From Oscillospiraceae bacterium (GTDB lineage Bacteria > Bacillota > Clostridia > Oscillospirales > Acutalibacteraceae), in the NCBI GenBank assembly GCA_015065425.1, contig SVQH01000005.1, forward strand, positions 1 to 64,000: 64,000 nt of DNA, in the 5' to 3' direction. A program made the translations under genes and the position numbers. The notes beneath the pieces were generated by a model. That model saw nothing but the letters and a program-made list of their open reading frames with translations, did no database searches and was not told where the DNA came from. Shown here in pieces: positions 33,454-43,500 of this stretch (its first letter is position 1; each line of letters starts with the position of its first letter).

Positions 33454-34974
33454 ATGAAAAAAATACTTTCTGTTTTAATGTGCATGACACTTATTCTTTC
33501 CTGCTTTATTATGACCTCTTCGGCTGAGGACATTCTTCCCGAAAGTGAGCATAATTATCAGGATAACTTCTACGGAGAATGGTATTATGAAGGCGACAAG
33601 GAAGCAAAGGGACTTCTCATAACCTTCTCTTATGACACTTATGTTGAATTCTCTTTCAACACCGATGTTATTTTCCCCGCATATAAGGAAATAACCGTTG
33701 CCGATGTTGTAAACAGTTCCTACTGGGACAAAAGAGGGGACTTTATCGGAATTTATGACGGCTACGGTGAGCTCATCGGAACTTATGACGGCTATGCTCT
33801 TGCAGGAAAAACCGTTTTTGTCGGCGGCAACAATTTCACAATAGTGCTGTCCTCAGACGAAGAATATAATTACTACGGCTTTAAGGTAACGGATGTGACC
33901 CCCTGTTACAGTGAGGATGTTTCGGAAATAACTTATGTTTCTGGCTTTGAAAAAACGGGAGACATAACAAAGGCATATCTTAAAGGCACTGATATTGAGC
34001 TTATAAAAGAATTTGAAAACTCTGCAGGTTCTCTCAATCCCGAGCTTCACGCACTTACAGGCTGGGCAACCGAAGCCGAGGGCGATATAGTCATATCAAC
34101 AGATGTTACAATACCTGCCGTTTTTGATACACTTACTCTTTATGCAAAGTGGGTAAAAGTGGCACTCTCTCCCGAGGAAGTGTTCCCCTTCAGAAACTCT
34201 TCAGGATATTTCGTGATTGACGGAGAAGACCGTTATGTTATGAATAAAGAGGATTTCAGAAGACTTCAGATAAATCTCTATAAGACCTTCGGCCCGGGTC
34301 CCCTTCCCAATCCTGCTCTTTCAATAGTGCTGGCAACCTATCCCTACTGGCCCTGGCAGGGCTCATGCTACGGCATTGCGGCTGTAACAGCTCTTGACCA
34401 CTACGGAATAATAGATGTAAAAGCCACACAGAATGCAGAAAATCTCATTGATATGGAGCTTAACGAAGACCTCTTAAGTTACATCAACTATTATCAGGCA
34501 GTTGTTGCGGGCTCTTTCCTCATTGAAGACAAAGCATTTATAACAAACAATTTTGCATACACAAGATGTCTTTACAATATGTTCAATTCCGTAAAAGACG
34601 GAAACATTGTAATTTTCACCTTCTATGAAGGTCCTGCATTCACCACATTCGGACACACAGTTCTTTTCACGGGTGCATATACCGATGAAAACGGCAATCA
34701 TGTACTGATAGCCTATGACTGCAATTATCCCATGAATTATTACGAAGGTGAATACAGCACAAGATTTATAATCGAACCTGATTTCAGTGATATACATTAT
34801 GAAAATGCAGATTCAATAGGTGCAATAAACTGGACAGACGATTTTTCACAGTTCAAAGCCTTCGACATTGACGGCAACACCGACACACTTGCATGGTACA
34901 AGGCTTTGTTCAATCACTTTTTTGAAATGATATCAAGATTCGTAAATCTTATCCTCAACGGTCTTATGAAATAA
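33454..34974 (+). CDS. Secreted papain-fold cysteine peptidase with InlB-type repeat
   Basis: This 506-residue protein has a signal peptide ending near SSAED. Residues about 155-236 end in LTGWATEAEGD and TLYAKW, typical of an InlB B-repeat (Listeria-Bacteroides repeat). The C-terminal 260 residues contain a candidate papain-like triad: Cys305 in WQGSCYGIAAVTALDHYG, His401 in FGHTVLFTGAY and Asp422/Asn424 in IAYDCNYP. The protein ends with an amphipathic, aromatic helix (FNHFFEMISRFVNLILNGL), like other surface proteins of this window. GGGAGG precedes the ATG. A role as surface peptidase or peptidoglycan-active enzyme is inference. Confidence 0.82.
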   Translation: MKKILSVLMCMTLILSCFIMTSSAEDILPESEHNYQDNFYGEWYYEGDKEAKGLLITFSYDTYVEFSFNTDVIFPAYKEITVADVVNSSYWDKRGDFIGIYDGYGELIGTYDGYALAGKTVFVGGNNFTIVLSSDEEYNYYGFKVTDVTPCYSEDVSEITYVSGFEKTGDITKAYLKGTDIELIKEFENSAGSLNPELHALTGWATEAEGDIVISTDVTIPAVFDTLTLYAKWVKVALSPEEVFPFRNSSGYFVIDGEDRYVMNKEDFRRLQINLYKTFGPGPLPNPALSIVLATYPYWPWQGSCYGIAAVTALDHYGIIDVKATQNAENLIDMELNEDLLSYINYYQAVVAGSFLIEDKAFITNNFAYTRCLYNMFNSVKDGNIVIFTFYEGPAFTTFGHTVLFTGAYTDENGNHVLIAYDCNYPMNYYEGEYSTRFIIEPDFSDIHYENADSIGAINWTDDFSQFKAFDIDGNTDTLAWYKALFNHFFEMISRFVNLILNGLMK

Positions 34975-35009
34975 GGCAGGAAAACTGTAAAGAATTAAAT
35001 TTCAATACA

Positions 35010-35051
35010 CGGCTTAAGTTTGCTGAATAAAGCAATCTTAAGCCGATTTTT
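35010..35051 (+). terminator. Terminator of the cysteine peptidase gene
   Basis: CGGCTTAAG pairs with CTTAAGCCG and is followed by ATTTTTA. Confidence 0.75.
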
Positions 35052-35075
35052 ATCGCAAATAACAGATTAAAAATA

Positions 35076-35104
35076 TTGAATACATAAATGTGTTATGATA
35101 CAAT
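35076..35104 (+). promoter_or_regulatory. Promoter of the azlCD-phosphodiesterase operon
   Basis: TTGAAT, a 17-bp spacer and TACAAT, about 50 nt before the ATG at 35153. Confidence 0.7.
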
Positions 35105-35152
35105 ACATTACGAATAAAATGAAGATTCAGTATTCAAAAAAAGGAAAACAAC

Positions 35153-35848
35153 ATGAGTTTACAAGAAGAGATTAAAAATGCGTTAAAAGCCACATTCCCC
35201 GTTTTTTCGGGGTATATAGTGCTGGGCTTCGGTTTCGGTATCGTGCTTCATTCAAAGGGCTTCGGAATACTGTGGGCGTTGTGCATGAGCCTGTTTATAT
35301 ATGCAGGTTCCATGCAGTATGTCGCCATAGACCTGCTTTCGGGCGGTGCATCTGTCATAACAATGGCAATAACCACTGTACTTGTCAATGCAAGACATCT
35401 GTTTTACGGCATTTCAATGATAGATAAATATAAAAAATCAGGAAAACTCAAGCCGTATCTGATTTTTGCACTTACGGATGAAACTTATTCTCTTGTATGC
35501 ACGGAAGAAGAGGAAAATTCCCACAGATATCATTTTCTCGTATCCCTTTTCAATCACATATACTGGGTGTCGGGTTCTGTTATCGGTGCTGCTGTGGGCT
35601 CTGCCTTTGATTTTGCACCTAAGGGAATCGATTTTGCACTGACAGCACTCTTTGTCACAGTATTCGTCGAACAGTGGATGACTTCAAAAGACCATGCTGC
35701 CGCAATTATCGGAATACTTTCATCCGTATTCTGTCTCATTGTTTTCGGTGCAGACAGCTTTCTCATTCCCGCAATGCTTCTTATAACGCTCATGCTTACG
35801 GCACTTCGTTTTATAAGAAAGAGAAAGGGGGAAAAAGCAGATGCCTGA
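35153..35848 (+). CDS. azlC: AzlC family branched-chain amino acid exporter, large subunit
   Basis: This 231-residue membrane protein has the AzlC signature: an N-terminal LKATFPVFSGYIVLGFGFG segment, MSLFIYAGSMQYVAIDLLSGG, NARHLFYGISM and ALTDETYSL, with about six to eight helices. AzlC works with AzlD to export branched-chain amino acids or their analogues. The next gene is azlD, overlapping by 8 nt. An AAAGGA ribosome site precedes the ATG. Confidence 0.92.
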   Translation: MSLQEEIKNALKATFPVFSGYIVLGFGFGIVLHSKGFGILWALCMSLFIYAGSMQYVAIDLLSGGASVITMAITTVLVNARHLFYGISMIDKYKKSGKLKPYLIFALTDETYSLVCTEEEENSHRYHFLVSLFNHIYWVSGSVIGAAVGSAFDFAPKGIDFALTALFVTVFVEQWMTSKDHAAAIIGILSSVFCLIVFGADSFLIPAMLLITLMLTALRFIRKRKGEKADA

Positions 35849-36170
35849 TGTGCATTCAGCAATACTTATAGGCGTGTGTGCCCTTGTCACAGCCGCACTG
35901 CGTTTTATTCCCTTTTTAATTTTCGGAGGAAAAAGAAAAACTCCCGAATTTGTGACTTATCTCGGAAAAGTACTGCCCTTTGCCATAATGGGAATGCTGG
36001 TGGTATTCTGTCTGAAAAATGTTTCCGTCTCATCATACCCTCACGGAATACCCGAGCTTATCGGTGTTGCGGCAGTGACTTTACTTCATATATGGAAAAG
36101 GAATACACTTCTCAGTATCATCGGCGGAACAGTCATTTACATTTTACTTATAAATTTTATATTCGTATAA
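35841..36170 (+). CDS. azlD: AzlD family branched-chain amino acid exporter, small subunit
   Basis: This 109-residue protein has three or four membrane helices with the AzlD pattern TAALRFIPFLIFGG followed by VLPFAIMGMLVVFCL and a short final helix. It overlaps azlC by 8 nt and has AAAGGGGG upstream. It is the partner subunit of the AzlCD exporter. Confidence 0.92.
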   Translation: MPDVHSAILIGVCALVTAALRFIPFLIFGGKRKTPEFVTYLGKVLPFAIMGMLVVFCLKNVSVSSYPHGIPELIGVAAVTLLHIWKRNTLLSIIGGTVIYILLINFIFV

Positions 36171-36182
36171 GGAGAAAAAAAC

Positions 36183-36725
36183 ATGAAACTTATGATAGCA
36201 TCCGATATACACGGCTCTTACTTTTACTGCGAAAAGCTGCTTGTAGCTCTGAAAAAAGAAAATGCAGACCGCCTTCTGCTTCTCGGGGATCTACTCTATC
36301 ACGGTCCGAGAAACGACCTGCCCGAAGGTTACGCCCCAAAAAAAGTCATTACGGCTCTCAATAGTATAAAAGAAATAATTCTTGCCGTCAGAGGAAACTG
36401 CGACACGGAAGTTGATCAGATGGTACTGGAATTTCCCATACTTGCCGATTACTGCATTATTCAGTGCGGAGAAAAAACTGTCTATGCCACCCATGGACAC
36501 AAATACGGAGAGACCACGCCCCCTCCCATGCCGAAGGGCAGCATTCTTCTGAACGGTCACACCCATATACCGAAATGTACCGAATATGATACCTATACAT
36601 ATATGAATCCCGGTTCGGTATCCATTCCCAAAGAAAACTCCCACCACGGCTATATGGTATATGAAAATAACAGCTTTATATGGAAAGACTTAGACGGGAA
36701 TATAATTGACAGATCGGAATTCTGA
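36183..36725 (+). CDS. YfcE/MJ0936-type phosphodiesterase
   Basis: This 180-residue calcineurin-like metallophosphoesterase of the short YfcE branch has all metal-binding blocks in order: DIHGSYF (residues 8-14), GDLLYHGPRN, RGNCD, ATHGHKYG and NGHTHIPK. Family members hydrolyse phosphodiesters with manganese; the natural substrate is unknown. It begins 13 nt after azlD with AAGGAG, so it belongs to the same operon although the functions look unrelated. It is cytoplasmic. Confidence 0.93.
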   Translation: MKLMIASDIHGSYFYCEKLLVALKKENADRLLLLGDLLYHGPRNDLPEGYAPKKVITALNSIKEIILAVRGNCDTEVDQMVLEFPILADYCIIQCGEKTVYATHGHKYGETTPPPMPKGSILLNGHTHIPKCTEYDTYTYMNPGSVSIPKENSHHGYMVYENNSFIWKDLDGNIIDRSEF

Positions 36726-36926
36726 AAAAAATTCTGAATCGTAATTTATAACCGTGTTCGTCGCAGGCAAACACACCGAATTTGTATGTACGGCTGCGTC
36801 ATCTACAGTTCCGGTTTATTTTCGTCATTTTGCACAAACAGACAGCGACAGCAGAATGACAAATATTTAACACTTTTGTGGTCTTTGTGAAAATTATACA
36901 AATATAAAAAAAGTGTATAAAAACCG

Positions 36927-36956
36927 TTGACAGAAAGTATTGACCTGTGCTATTAT
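36927..36956 (+). promoter_or_regulatory. Promoter of the 36.9-37.7 kb non-coding transcript
   Basis: TTGACA, an 18-bp spacer and TATTAT. No ORF with a ribosome site of useful length follows until the terminator at 37654-37699. The stretch 36726-36926 before it holds nothing recognisable. Confidence 0.65.
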
Positions 36957-36995
36957 AAGGCTGCAGAGAACAATAGGTTTTCTGAAAAGACTAAA

Positions 36996-37368
36996 GAGAG
37001 AGTGAGTCCGATGTACAATTAAAACTCGAACTTAAAGGTTCAGAAAAAATTGTCAGAACAGAAAAAAATATGTGTTTCATGCTTCTTCCAAATGATAAAT
37101 AGCAAATTTTTGATATGTAAGTCTGTTCTGAGCTTTGCGAATAAAAATGAGAGAGTGAGTCCGATGTACAATTAAAGTTTTATTTTTCGCTCCTTAGATT
37201 TTTTAAAGAATCTTCCTTTTTTACCGATAAGAGAAACTCACCCGTAGCTGTAAAAGCAAAATAGGAAAAACAGTAAAGCTGTTTTGATAAAATTTATAAT
37301 AAAGAGTGCTTATCGGATGTATACCCAATGCAAAAATTCAGAGAGAGTGAGTCCAATGGCATATTAAA
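36996..37368 (+). repeat. Three dispersed copies of a 28-bp leader element
   Basis: The copies are at 36996-37023, 37149-37176 and 37341-37368, with starts 153 and 192 bp apart. Core: GAGAGAGTGAGTCCRATG then four variable bases and ATTAAA. The core GTGAGTCCGATG is the same as in the two minus-strand leader elements at 26553-26568 and 28383-28398. Confidence 0.8.
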
Positions 37369-37653
37369 ATCAAAAAATAAGAAAAAACATTTTTTCAGGA
37401 CAATAAAAACTATATATTCCCACCGAATCAAAGAAAATCGGGCAATCGAATGTGTATGTTATTTTATCCCGGCGAATTCGGTTTACTGAAAAAATACAGA
37501 TTTGAAGAACGGTCAATAGCGGATGAGAGAGTAACAAGAGAATGTTTACCTCATTAAAAATATTACAGGTTTTGTAAAGACCGAGAAGCAGTAAATGCGA
37601 ATTGATATGTTTTTTCAAAAAAGGCGATGACTTTTTGATTGATATAAATAAAT

Positions 37654-37699
37654 AAGCAGTTTTCCGGCAAAATGATGTCAGAAAACTGCTTTGTTTTTT
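37654..37699 (+). terminator. Terminator of the non-coding transcript
   Basis: AAGCAGTTTTC pairs with GAAAACTGCTT, followed by TGTTTTTTG. Confidence 0.75.
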
Positions 37700-37721
37700 G
37701 CGATAAATTATTATCATACGA

Positions 37722-37757
37722 AAAAGAACAGCATTTTTAGGGGAATGCTGTTCTTTT
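37722..37757 (-). terminator. Terminator of the DUF5050 gene
   Basis: AAAAGAACAGCATT pairs with AATGCTGTTCTTTT; it lies 13 nt beyond the minus-strand stop at 37770 and can act in both directions. Confidence 0.8.
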
Positions 37758-37769
37758 ATGTTCGGTTAA

Positions 37770-40376
37770 TTATTTGACTGAAACAGCACCGTCTATTCCG
37801 TTTGTTCTGTAATCAGTTCTGTCCTTTATTTCTTCATTTTTGCCTGATTCTCCGATTACAACCTTTTCGTCGCTGCCGTCAAGTTTCATTGAGTAAACAT
37901 AACCGTTGTCATAGCGATTATTGAAATATATCGTGTTGCCGTTTATTACAACATTGGAACTTGCACTCTCATTAAGCTCCTCGGGCTTCTGGGAACCTAC
38001 CGATATTGAATTAATATGGCCTGTTACCGGGTCAACATAATATACTATTCTTTCATAAACAGCATAATCATTTATTTCACCGAGCATAACAACCGCGGGA
38101 GCTGAGCCGTCGAGATTCATCTGGCACAGCACTGATTCGCCGTTTTCATTATTTGCGACATAGTATATCTTTTTATCATTGAGCTGCACATTTCTTACTT
38201 TTCCCGTATAGAGATATTCTACTGCCTTGGTACTCATGGATACACGGGAGAAGAAGGTTTTTCCGTCCTTCGTGGCATTAAGATATATAAAATCGCCGTC
38301 AACAAGAAGAGGAGCACCGAAAGAATGGTCTTCGCTTGTTATATATGCAGTATTGTCGGCATCGGTATCCACATTGGAAAGAGAAGTCTTATATATGCCT
38401 GAATTTTTCTCGTCGGCAAAATATACACTGTCCCCGTAGAAAACAACATCTTTTTTACAGTTAAGCTCTACTGCTGAGCATGAGGTTCCGTCAGTGTCAA
38501 GCTTATACACACCTAAAGTATTGATTCCCTTGGCGGTTTCAGGCTCATCTGAAGAATACCCGTTGGCATAACCGTAAAAATAAAGCTCGTCATTGTGTGC
38601 ATAAATGCTGAGACATTCACCGTCAGTAAGTTGAATTCTGTTGTTGCCGTCACTGTCACATCTGTAAATATTGCTGTCTGAATTGTCGATATAAAACATA
38701 TATCCGTCAGCAAAAACAACATTACCGGTCATTTCATTTTCAAGGCATCTGACAGTTTTATTCTTGAAATCATATTCATATATATCTTCAGAGCCACTGA
38801 AATACTCATTGTAATACATATAATCGCCGTAAATTCTGGGGCGTTTGATAACAGTTCCGTCAAGTATAAGCTCTCTGTTACTGCCGTCAAGATCGCACAT
38901 ATATGTCTTTTTCTCAGTAGAATCTGAATATACTATTTTTTCTCTAACAACAGCAAAATATATACCATCTGCATTTACAACCTTCTGTTTGTTTTCACCA
39001 TCAAAACCGATGGAATATATTCCTGACTTTGAGGGTTCCTTATTATTACTGGAATGCACATAAACTCTGTCTTCATAAACCTTAAAGCTGTAAAATTCAC
39101 TGTCTGCATCTTTTTCAAACACAAGTTTTGTATCACTGCCGTCAAGTTCTGTGATATAAATTGAACCGTCGTCATTGGATTTGTAAACTATCTTTTCTTC
39201 GCCAATACATACCTTGGGCACCGCAACATCAGCGAGGCACTGTGCGTTTTGACCATCCATATCACAACGATACAGATTCATATTACCTATAACCTCGGAA
39301 GACCCTGTCTTTTCATCTGTTTCAGAATAACCGTCACAGTAATAAATATATTTGTCTGTAACAGCATACCAAAAAACTTTATTAAGTAAAATCTTCTCTT
39401 TATCGCCACCGTCATAAGAACATGAATATATGTAATCATCATTCTCGGAAAGATAATACAGTTTATCCCCCTTAAGATAAAGATATGATGTTGTGGTATC
39501 ATCCACAATAACACTTCTGTTTTCTCCGTTTTCATCAGTTCTGACAATAAAACCGTTTTCATTTACATAGAAAATATTTTTTCCGTCACGGACGACGTTA
39601 ACATATCTTTCGCTGGTATTATTAAGGTTACTGTATGCTTCGGGGGCATTCTTTTTAGCAAAGATAAAAGCAACCACACCGCCGACTGTGACAGCAATGA
39701 CGAGAACCACTGCAACAAGTGCTTTCAATACGGTTTTTCCGCCGGTTTTCTTTTTCTTCTTTTTACTTCCGCTTTCGGGGACTTCAGAAGAGAAAAATTC
39801 CTTTTTTTCAGGCTGACGCTCATCATACATACCGGCATTATTACCGTAACCGCCGTTATATCCGTTTCCGTCACTCTGTAACTTTCCATTCCGATTGCCA
39901 CGGACACGGACAGTCTTATTTCCGAAATCTTCAGAATCATCTTCCTGAGATATGGTAAACGGATTATTGTTTGCATTTTTCTGAGCAACATTTGTTACAG
40001 GTGTCTGTACATTTTCATTCTGAAAATCCACGGGAGAAGTGTTTACAGGCTGAGAATTATAACCATTTCCGGGAGTATTACCAATTCCGTTTGCTTTTCT
40101 GTCTGCATATTCTCCGAAGGGGGTTGACTGAGGTGTATTGCTTGCACCGTAAAAACCGTTATTATTGTCGTGTTTTTCCGTAACAACAGATTCATTACCG
40201 CCTGCGATGATAACAGGGTCATTTTCCGATACAAAAGGATTGTTCTGAGAAACTTTTACGGGTTCTTCAGGAATGCTTTCCTTTACAGGTACTGCTACAC
40301 TTTCGACTTTATTCCCGCACTTGGTACAAAATTTTGTTCCTTCAGCAAGACTCATACCGCACTTAGTACAATACAT
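37770..40376 (-). CDS. Zinc-ribbon membrane protein with DUF5050 beta-propeller
   Basis: This 868-residue protein begins with a zinc ribbon (Cys3, Cys6, Cys17, Cys20 in YCTKCG and FCTKCG). A disordered Asn/Gly/Pro-rich segment follows, then one membrane helix near residue 225 (LKALVAVVLVIAVTVGGVVAFIF). The outer 600 residues consist of short repeats of the type YVNVVRDGKNIFYVNENGF with D-G-S/D-G-x-N loops, the DUF5050/six-bladed-propeller pattern. The design (cytoplasmic zinc ribbon, helix, extracellular propeller) is common in Clostridia; function is unknown, possibly envelope sensing. GGAAGGAG precedes the ATG. It is monocistronic between two terminators. Confidence 0.88.
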   Translation of the reverse strand: MYCTKCGMSLAEGTKFCTKCGNKVESVAVPVKESIPEEPVKVSQNNPFVSENDPVIIAGGNESVVTEKHDNNNGFYGASNTPQSTPFGEYADRKANGIGNTPGNGYNSQPVNTSPVDFQNENVQTPVTNVAQKNANNNPFTISQEDDSEDFGNKTVRVRGNRNGKLQSDGNGYNGGYGNNAGMYDERQPEKKEFFSSEVPESGSKKKKKKTGGKTVLKALVAVVLVIAVTVGGVVAFIFAKKNAPEAYSNLNNTSERYVNVVRDGKNIFYVNENGFIVRTDENGENRSVIVDDTTTSYLYLKGDKLYYLSENDDYIYSCSYDGGDKEKILLNKVFWYAVTDKYIYYCDGYSETDEKTGSSEVIGNMNLYRCDMDGQNAQCLADVAVPKVCIGEEKIVYKSNDDGSIYITELDGSDTKLVFEKDADSEFYSFKVYEDRVYVHSSNNKEPSKSGIYSIGFDGENKQKVVNADGIYFAVVREKIVYSDSTEKKTYMCDLDGSNRELILDGTVIKRPRIYGDYMYYNEYFSGSEDIYEYDFKNKTVRCLENEMTGNVVFADGYMFYIDNSDSNIYRCDSDGNNRIQLTDGECLSIYAHNDELYFYGYANGYSSDEPETAKGINTLGVYKLDTDGTSCSAVELNCKKDVVFYGDSVYFADEKNSGIYKTSLSNVDTDADNTAYITSEDHSFGAPLLVDGDFIYLNATKDGKTFFSRVSMSTKAVEYLYTGKVRNVQLNDKKIYYVANNENGESVLCQMNLDGSAPAVVMLGEINDYAVYERIVYYVDPVTGHINSISVGSQKPEELNESASSNVVINGNTIYFNNRYDNGYVYSMKLDGSDEKVVIGESGKNEEIKDRTDYRTNGIDGAVSVK

Positions 40377-40520
40377 TTTATATCTCCTTCCAAAAAAACT
40401 TTCAAAAACACCTTATTATATCACAGTATACCATATAATCGGAATAAATCAAACACTATTTACGCAAAAAAATACATAATTTTACATCCGACAAGCTTTA
40501 TTTTCTGCAAAACTGACAGA

Positions 40521-40554
40521 AAAAACCGAAGCCCTGCATAAACAAGGCTCCGGC
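40521..40554 (-). terminator. Terminator of the giant surface protein gene
   Basis: GCCGGAGCCTTG pairs with CAGGGCTTCGGT on the minus strand and is followed by T5. Confidence 0.8.
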
Positions 40555-40582
40555 TGTTATTATTCATTGATAAAATATGTTA

Positions 40583-43500
40583 TCAATAATGTGCTCTGCC
40601 GCACGAACATACAGGATTTGTTCCGAAAAGCTTTATAAAGAAGCGTACTATCTTCCAGATAAAGCCGAGGAAACCGTCCTTATGACATAGGTGGCCACAG
40701 TTCTGAACTGCACTGATATCTTTTCCGCAATCGTCGCAGTAAAGGTCACCGTCACTGTCCTTGTGGTCTGTCATGCCGATAAAATCACCTTCATAGGAAT
40801 ATCCGCAGGTTCCGCAGGTGTAAATTGTATATCCCCTGTTCGTACAATCGGGAGGAATAACATTCTTTGTATAAGAATGTCCGTCAACCGAACATTTTAC
40901 TGTTGCAAAATTCACGTCTTCAAGAAGATTTCCGTCACTGCCCGTAAGTCCGAGTACATAATAACTGAAGTGATCAAGAGTCATTACAACAAACGCATCA
41001 TCCTGAACGTAAGAATCGACAAAGGTCTTCGTATTACCGCCTTCAATTCTGTATACCTTAATACCTCTTCCGTTATTCACTTCCTGTGCCATTTCTGCAG
41101 TAAGAGGTATCTTTACGGTAACGGTTCCGTCGGGCTGAACATTTATTTCACCCTTTTTCATTTCAAGTGAATAAAACTCAGAATTATCTGTACCGCCGCT
41201 GTAGCAGAAGCTCAGAGTTGCATCAAGCATCTTCTGACAATATTCACATACAAATGCATCTTCAAGTTTTTCTTCGGAATTTATTACTGTAGCAGAATAC
41301 TTATGAGCCTGAGCAGCGAGAGTCTCGGTATAAACGCTGCCGCAGAAGCAGGAATATCGCATTGTAAGTCCCGTATCACAGGTACCGCCTGAAAGAGTTT
41401 CTTCATACTTATGCTCATGCTCTTCAAACTTTGCCGTAAGAACAATGTTTCTTGAAGGCATTCTTGAAGGAACATAAGGAGCAAAGCCTACAAACATAAA
41501 GCCTTCTTCTGCCTTGACTGCGGGAGGATTAAGTTTACTGCCTATGGTGTAATATTCCACATAGCTTTCACCGTTTATTACCCATGTTACGGCATATTTA
41601 TCATCTGCTACACCGTCTGCAGTGAAAGTGAATGCTCTGTCGGAAATGACAGTACCCTCAGGTACATTCCATTCGGCATATTCGCATTCGGGAGCAGTTA
41701 CGGAATCGCCGATTTTTCCGTTTACTATAGAGTAAACCTCATTTCCTATCTTGAATGTAACGATATTTCTGTTGTCGGGAATACTGATTTCAGGAATGGC
41801 AAATACAGCAACTCTGTCACCGCCGAGCTCCACACCTGCATCTGAAGTATTTGTCTTATATATACCCTTATTGAGTGCTTTTTCATTGGGGGTTACTTCA
41901 AACGTAACACTAACCTTAAAGCCTGTGTTGACACCGTTTTCAAATACCTTTTCGGGCTTGAGTCCGATAAATTTCATTGTGGTAGTACCGTCATCGTTTC
42001 TTGTTACCTCAAGATTTTCATCGGTAAGACCATGAGTATTGAAAAGCTCCTCTCTGAGTTTATCTTCCTGCTGTGAGGTAAGAGTAAATTCGGAAGAGAT
42101 GGTATCTACAAGAGTTACATTATCAAAAGCAACAGTCTTATTGACCGCTCTTGAAACTATAACTTCAAAGAGTTTACCGAGGTTATCGGTATTGTTAACG
42201 GCAAGATAGAAGCCGTTATTCTTATCACCCATACCTGATGATATCATAGTACTTGCATTTCTGTAGTTCGATGATACAAGGTGAAGGAATCTGTTGAAGG
42301 ACTTATTGCTGTTATCAAAGATATCGGGGTCAGCATCAGCACTGATTCCTACGGAGTAAATGTTACAGCCGGACTGCTTTATTGCAAAGGCTTCTCCAAT
42401 GGCAGCATTTGCCACTGCTGTATCAAAGCCGCTATGATAGTTGGGTTCACCGTCAGTAATGAAAAGAACTATTTTTTTTCTGCCCTCGGAAGGATCGGTG
42501 TAATTATAGTCGAATATCTTTGATGCCATTTCAAGACCGAAGTCAGCAGCTGTTGCACCTTCTGCATCTACATTTGAAATTGCGGAGGTAAGAAGGTCAT
42601 TTATTCCGTTGCCGTCAGAAATGGGGAGGAATGCATTAGAATAATACTTCTCCATGCTTGAAGCATTTTTCTTTATTGTATTGTACTTAACGGGAGAAAT
42701 TCTTCCGTTTGATACATAGCTTAAAAGCTCAGTATTGTTGTAGCTGTAATTAGCTCCGTAAGCGAAACCTACTACTGCTACTCTGTGTTCAACCCCTGCA
42801 GTTTCTCCGTTTTTGAGAACTTCATTAAGGAAAGCATTTGCACTCTTCTTAAGAGCATCCTTCTTTGTGGTGCTGCCGTTGAGTCTCTGTGCCATACTTC
42901 CCGACTGGTCAAGCACGAGAACGATATCAAGAGGCTCTGCATTGGGAGATGCATATTCAACTATCTTTGTGGGTGCAAAGGCCGAAAGTGTGATTTGTGC
43001 AACATCATTTTTATACTGTGCCTTCTTGTCTTCCTGAAGTGTTGAAACCGTATCGGAATCAATAAGCTCATAATAGCCTTCAACGGTAAAGTTTTCGTTT
43101 ACAATTTCATAGTCTTCCCATATTCCGATATAGTTGGTTTTTTCGGGAATGGCAGGTTCCTTTATGAAGGTTGCACCGTGCTCAAATTCGACCTTTGAAA
43201 TTATCTCGTCGCCGATAACGAAGGTTGCAACATATACGGGAACTGCAATTTCATATTCTCTTGTTTCATAATAATCGCAGTTTTCTGTCCGGCAGTCTCT
43301 TCTTTCAACACCGGGGACATGATACTCTGCTTCTTTTTCAATATACCAGCTACCCATGTCATGCCCGTCAGCCTTTATGGCTTCGGTATAAGAATGTGTA
43401 CAAGCTTCATATTCGTTATTCTCAATATTTGTGCAGGTGTAAGTAATTTCTCCTTCTGAAACACATGAAGGAACAGAAGTTACAACACCCTCATCATAAA

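Larger units (their letters stand above)
36963..37699 (+). ncRNA. Candidate non-coding or leader RNA with three repeated mini-ORF elements
   Basis: Between a good promoter and a T-tailed hairpin lie about 740 nt without a normal gene. Three copies of GAGAGAGTGAGTCCRATG occur (36996, 37149, 37341); each ATG is followed at once by a stop (MYN, MYN, MAY). Long-range complementarity is visible (TCAGAACAG at about 37053 with CTGTTCTGA at about 37122; GATAAG with CTTATC flanking the second spacer). The hairpin AAGCAGTTTTC/GAAAACTGCTT with a following T-rich run at 37654-37699 would end it. Whether this is an sRNA, a peptide-encoding RNA or a decayed gene is open. Confidence 0.5.

Noticed and set aside
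36996-37368. Three regularly placed 28-bp repeats that could suggest a CRISPR array
   Set aside because: Only three copies, imperfect, with spacers of about 125 and 165 bp that contain promoterless AT-rich sequence; no cas genes nearby. Better explained as leader elements.
37370-37717. 115-codon minus-strand ORF under the non-coding transcript
   Set aside because: No ribosome site, crosses a strong terminator hairpin, and the translation is low-complexity AT-derived sequence.
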